A DNA stretch of 64,000 nt from assembly GCF_030272615.1 (NCBI RefSeq), contig NC_081405.1:157373454-157437453 (forward strand), in the 5' to 3' direction. Source of the stretch: Cryptomeria japonica (lineage: Eukaryota > Streptophyta > Pinopsida > Cupressales > Cupressaceae). Both the position numbers and the translations under genes were made by a program. This document shows, piece by piece, positions 60,541-64,000 of this stretch. Positions within the stretch are counted from its first letter, which is position 1. Each line of letters opens with the position of its first letter. The notes under the pieces were generated by a model. That model was not told the origin of the DNA, made no database searches, and was given only the letters and a program-made list of their open reading frames with translations.

Positions 60541-61448
60541 GTTGGCTAAATTCGCCAAAATTTCAAAAGGATGGAAATAAAATTCAAAAAAATCAACCTA
60601 CACATGGAAGGTCAAACAAAGTCAACATGATGTCACAAAATCCACAGAAATTTCAAAATTAAATCCAAAATGAAGAAATATCTAAATAAAAATAAAAAAA
60701 ATCCTCAAAATAAATCCAAAATGGAATGTTTTTTTTGAGAATATTGAGGGAATATTAAAAATTTATTAAGATATTAATTCAAAATGGAAAGTTTTTTTTT
60801 GAAAGGGAATATTGGAGGATTAATGAATATCTTCAAACTTAAATTAAAATGGAAAGTTTTTTTTTTTAGAATTAGAAGTATGAGTTGGATGATTTTAGGG
60901 GTTTTTCTTAAAACTTGTCTACAAATACTTCATTATCAAATTCATTATTACACCAAGAAGTTCAAAATTACTAAGGAGAGCTTAGTAAAGTATGTCAGTT
61001 TGAAGATAATCTGGAGGAAATTCTAGATATTGCTGGAAGTCGGATAATATTTTGGCAGAAGGCTTACAGATTTCTGGATCAAGGCATCTTTTTTGAATTT
61101 TCTCAATATTTTGGAGAAAAGCCTAGCCAAGTCAGAGGTAAAATTAAAATTGTGAATTTTCTGAATATTTTTCTAGAATTTAATAAATGGGTCTGGAGGT
61201 GAAAATTCAACTTTTTTGGCTAAGTATAAATTTTTTTCGAAAGTTTTAACACTTGATGGGGACTTTAACCAGCTTCAAGGCTGAGGGTCTGGAGGTGAAA
61301 ATTCAACTTTGGTGGCTAAGTAATGAGAGTGAAAAAATGAAAATTTTCCAACACTTAGCCATTTCGCGGCCCTGTTATTTTTTTTCAAAATTCTGCAGAT
61401 TTTTTCTAACTTAAAGTTTTTATCATTCATCTGCAGGTCTTGAGCGCC
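60541..61448 (+). other. Leader region of element D before the ORF
   Basis: AT-rich, with a short duplication of GGTCTGGAGGTGAAAATTCA near 61190 and 61290. It ends in the acceptor-like CATTCATCTGCAG|GTCTTGAGCGCC before ATG at 61449. Confidence 0.5.
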
Positions 61449-64000
61449 ATGAAGTTCGAGGTAGATAAAGATGCTCCTCCTGAGTCAAGGATGACTTCCA
61501 AGTGGAAGAACAAGCGACACCAACCTCGGACACATCAATCTGAGGGAGTTTAAGAAGCGAATGTTTGGTCTAGACAACCTTGTGCCTACCACCATTGCGC
61601 GGAAGATGATGAAGAGTGGTATCGTGCACGCTGCCGGTTTCCTCCCCACCATGCAGTGCAATGAACTAGTAGTTGAGTGTGCCAAACACTACAACCCCAT
61701 CAGTAAGGATATTGTTGCACCTGATGGAAGAGTGTTGGCAAATGTCAGCGATGAGGCCATCAGAGAGGCCTTTAGGATCCCTGAGTACCACAACACAGTA
61801 TATATGACCAAGGATGAAGCTGATAGTTTGTACCATGATCACCTAGAAGAATATGATGCCATAGTTAATCATTCCTGGTTAGACAAGCCGAGGAAGGGCG
61901 CCTCTAAACTCCAGAGAAAGAGCCTAGTACGAGCATACTTCAAGGAGGACATTGGGGACATGATCGTCTTGCTCAATAGAATAATAGGAAATCCTCAGGG
62001 AGCTCCATTCGAACCCTGGATGTATTATTTCATTAATGAAATAATCAATGGAGTAAAAATGATAGACTGGGCCCGTACGATCAGCGACAGTTTAGACAGC
62101 CAGCCAAGGAATCTGGAGGCAAACAGGACTTTCTTCATGAGTTCTTACTTGTTCTATTCTTTAGCCAGGACCTACAGGTACAAAGGTCTCACTTGCAGAG
62201 GAGAAGTTGGGAACAAGGAGAACCAATTCCCAGTATATGATTGCTATCCCCAGCTCCATATGGAGGAAAAGTTCCATTTCAAAAGGGTGAATGATGCCTT
62301 CCTAATGCACATTACCCGGACCCTTCAAGGTGGCCTGCACCAGAGGCTCTCTCAAGAGTCTATGGACTTTATTAGTCGGTTCGGGTGTTGGTACATCCAA
62401 TATCCAAAGTTCACTTACCTCCAAATTCAGGGATTCTCTGGTCCTCCATACAAGCTTCCAGCTTACCCAACCAACCGAGTGGTGTTGCTCAAGGTTCTGA
62501 GACAATTGGAGGAGTATATAGTGATTCAAAGGGATAAGCAGAAGAAGGCAGGCACATCCTCACTTACAATTGGTAATGGGCTGGAAACATGTCCATCATC
62601 ACAAGCTGCAGCTACCGCTGAGAAAGAACTGGCCTGGTATCCCTTTTACCAATACAAGGCAAGAAAAGATTTCGATCCATTCCAGAGGATAAAGAAGATC
62701 GAAGGGACAACGTTTGAGCACAGACTAGATCTGGAAGACTACTGGGCTAATGCAACCGATAGTTTCGAGATCCGGAAGAGGTTCTGGTCAAGAATTCCTC
62801 TAAGTATGGTGAGAGCAACGGAAGTGTTCAAAGTTGCCGATTAGGTGGAAGAAAGCCTAGAACTTCAGCAGCCGGGTTTTGAGAAGATGAAGAATGAACC
62901 TTTGGTCTTGATAGATTGGACAGAGGGAGAAAAATCAGACCTAGCAGACCTCATGAGGTCAGTAGTTGAATACTCAAGGTGGTGGGCATCTAAAAAGACA
63001 AAACAGTTAAAGGCCAAAGGTATAGTTCTAACTTATGAATTAATGGGAGTGGATGATACTCTGTCCGTCCACCCTTGTACCTCCGTCGGTGATGCTCGGA
63101 ATCCGGAAAGTGTTGGATCTCGAAAGAGAAAAGAGTTGGGTGGAAGCTCCACAAAGTGCACAGGGAAAAGGGCTGTAGGTGAGAGAAGAGAATCCAGCGA
63201 AAGTCACTCCATCCTAAGTGCTGCTTCCATTGCGCCTGGTCAGAGTACAATTGGGGAACAAGAGAAAAATATCTATGTGAGTGATGATGAAGTAAGAGTT
63301 CTTTCTCAGCCAGCTGAGGAGGCGGTGGAGAAGGTCTTCCGAACTCCAGACAAAGGGCAGGATGAAGCCCCTATAATTTTCTTCGACGGCATACCAGCGA
63401 ACCCAGGAGAAGCAGACGATGAGTTTGATCGGAATACTCTAGAACAATCAACCATTCCTGATTGGCTGAGAGCAAGAATAAAGGCCAAGGTTCCCAAGAA
63501 GGTCCACTCAACCGAGGAGGCTATCGCAGCATTCCTGGAGGAGGTGAATGAGCCCACCGCAGCTAAACCGCCCAAGCCAGCCAAGAAGTTCTCCCTGATT
63601 CAGAGAGACAGTGCCCGATTTAGGACAGTCCAGATAGCAGTGCCCAAAGAAGGGAAGACTAGGGACAATGTCACCGCAGATGACTACAAGATCACCACCA
63701 TAGAGATGGGTAAGCCTACCCAGGACCAGGAGGTCCAATATTTTGACGACTCCTGTAATGTTCTAAAGACAAGGCTAGCTCATGAGAAAGAAAAGAGAAA
63801 GAAAGTGGAGGAAGAAAACCAGCAGTGGAGGAAGTATGTTCTCCATCTTACCAGCCCACTCAACCATGAAGTCCCAGCTACTCCACCACAGCCTCTTCAG
63901 CAGGGATCAATGAAGGACTATGATGAGATGAAGGGATCGTACACTCAAGAAAAGGAGTGGATTTCAGATGCTGTGATACGTGCTGACACCCTGGTAGAAA
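61449..64000 (+). pseudogene. Element D protein, partial, nearly intact
   Basis: ATG at 61449 (MKFEVDKDAPPESRMTSKWK). A small indel near 61513 shifts the frame before the conserved TNLGHINLREFKKR. The frame 61561-62844 is then open: KSGIVHAAGFLPTMQCNELV, LLNRIIGNPQGAPFEPWMYY, FMSSYLFYSLARTYRYKGLT, WYIQYPKFTYLQIQGFSGPP, YPTNRVVLLKVLRQLEEY. A TAG at 62842-62844 replaces what looks like a Gln codon, and the same frame stays open to 64000 through a disordered segment (SRKRKELGG), PDWLRARIKAK and a charged helix. Only two lesions are visible. No known catalytic motif. Function unknown. Confidence 0.78.

Larger units (their letters stand above)
58917..64000 (+). mobile_element. Element D, member of the TGTTG...CAACA family, runs off the window
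   Basis: It starts TGTTGTGACC after GGTTG (predicted target duplication) inside the ORF of element C, so it is the youngest of the nest. The 5' hairpin CCCCATT-GCA-AATGGGG is followed by a 118-bp duplication, an AAAGTCCGCCCA array, an acceptor-like site and an ORF still open at the window end. The 5' region resembles that of C (GGCCAAAGGACGAA blocks). Confidence 0.8.

Overview
The window looks like plant nuclear DNA, most likely from a conifer. It is almost all transposable-element sequence nested inside older elements, with one recognisable host gene that is incomplete. The plant signs are initiator-Met-tRNA primer-binding sites, Ty3/gypsy and DUF4283/LINE-like remnants, hAT (DUF659) remnants, a papain-granulin protease of the XBCP3/RD21 type, and many C-to-T-type stop codons as expected of methylated, silenced repeats. 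Placement among conifers (cupressophyte-like) is inference only.

Left part (1-25 kb): a decayed hAT transposase; a minus-strand LTR retrotransposon (2.5-9.9 kb) with a Met-tRNA primer site that carries a degraded copy of the N-terminal part of the cohesin-associated protein PDS5; a DUF4283/zinc-knuckle ORF1 remnant cut by that element; a 36-bp GC-rich minisatellite; the 3' end of another LTR element; two unassigned exon-like segments; a decayed gypsy gag-protease; and two inverted copies of a roughly 1-kb DNA element with CTCG-rich ends and a central palindrome.

Host gene (26.0-28.4 kb, minus strand): three exons of an XBCP3-like cysteine protease, carrying the catalytic Cys, His and Asn and a granulin domain. 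A long-TIR element sits in its last intron. The signal peptide, prodomain and mature N-terminus are not in the window next to it. They may lie beyond the nested repeat cluster, which would then be an intron of more than 35 kb.

Nested cluster (28.8-64 kb): a minus-strand gypsy host element (gag, protease fragment, pol missing, tail, 3' LTR) is broken by a 7.6-kb non-autonomous Copia-like element (30502-38065) and by members of a family of large elements that I do not recognise, here called A (38384-46122, minus), B (46669-53271, plus) and C (from 54897, plus). D (from 58917, plus) is inserted in C. Each begins TGTTGTG; A and B, the complete ones, end CAACA with 5-bp target duplications (one mismatch for A). 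All four have a small hairpin at the 5' end, a member-specific tandem-repeat array, a splice-acceptor-like site a few bases before the ATG, and a gene for a protein of about 1060 residues. A and B also show a promoter-like TATA box and AATAAA near the 3' end. No internal direct LTR repeat is visible, so each complete element is either a giant solo LTR carrying a gene upstream of its promoter, or an undescribed type of element. This family is the most interesting content of the window.
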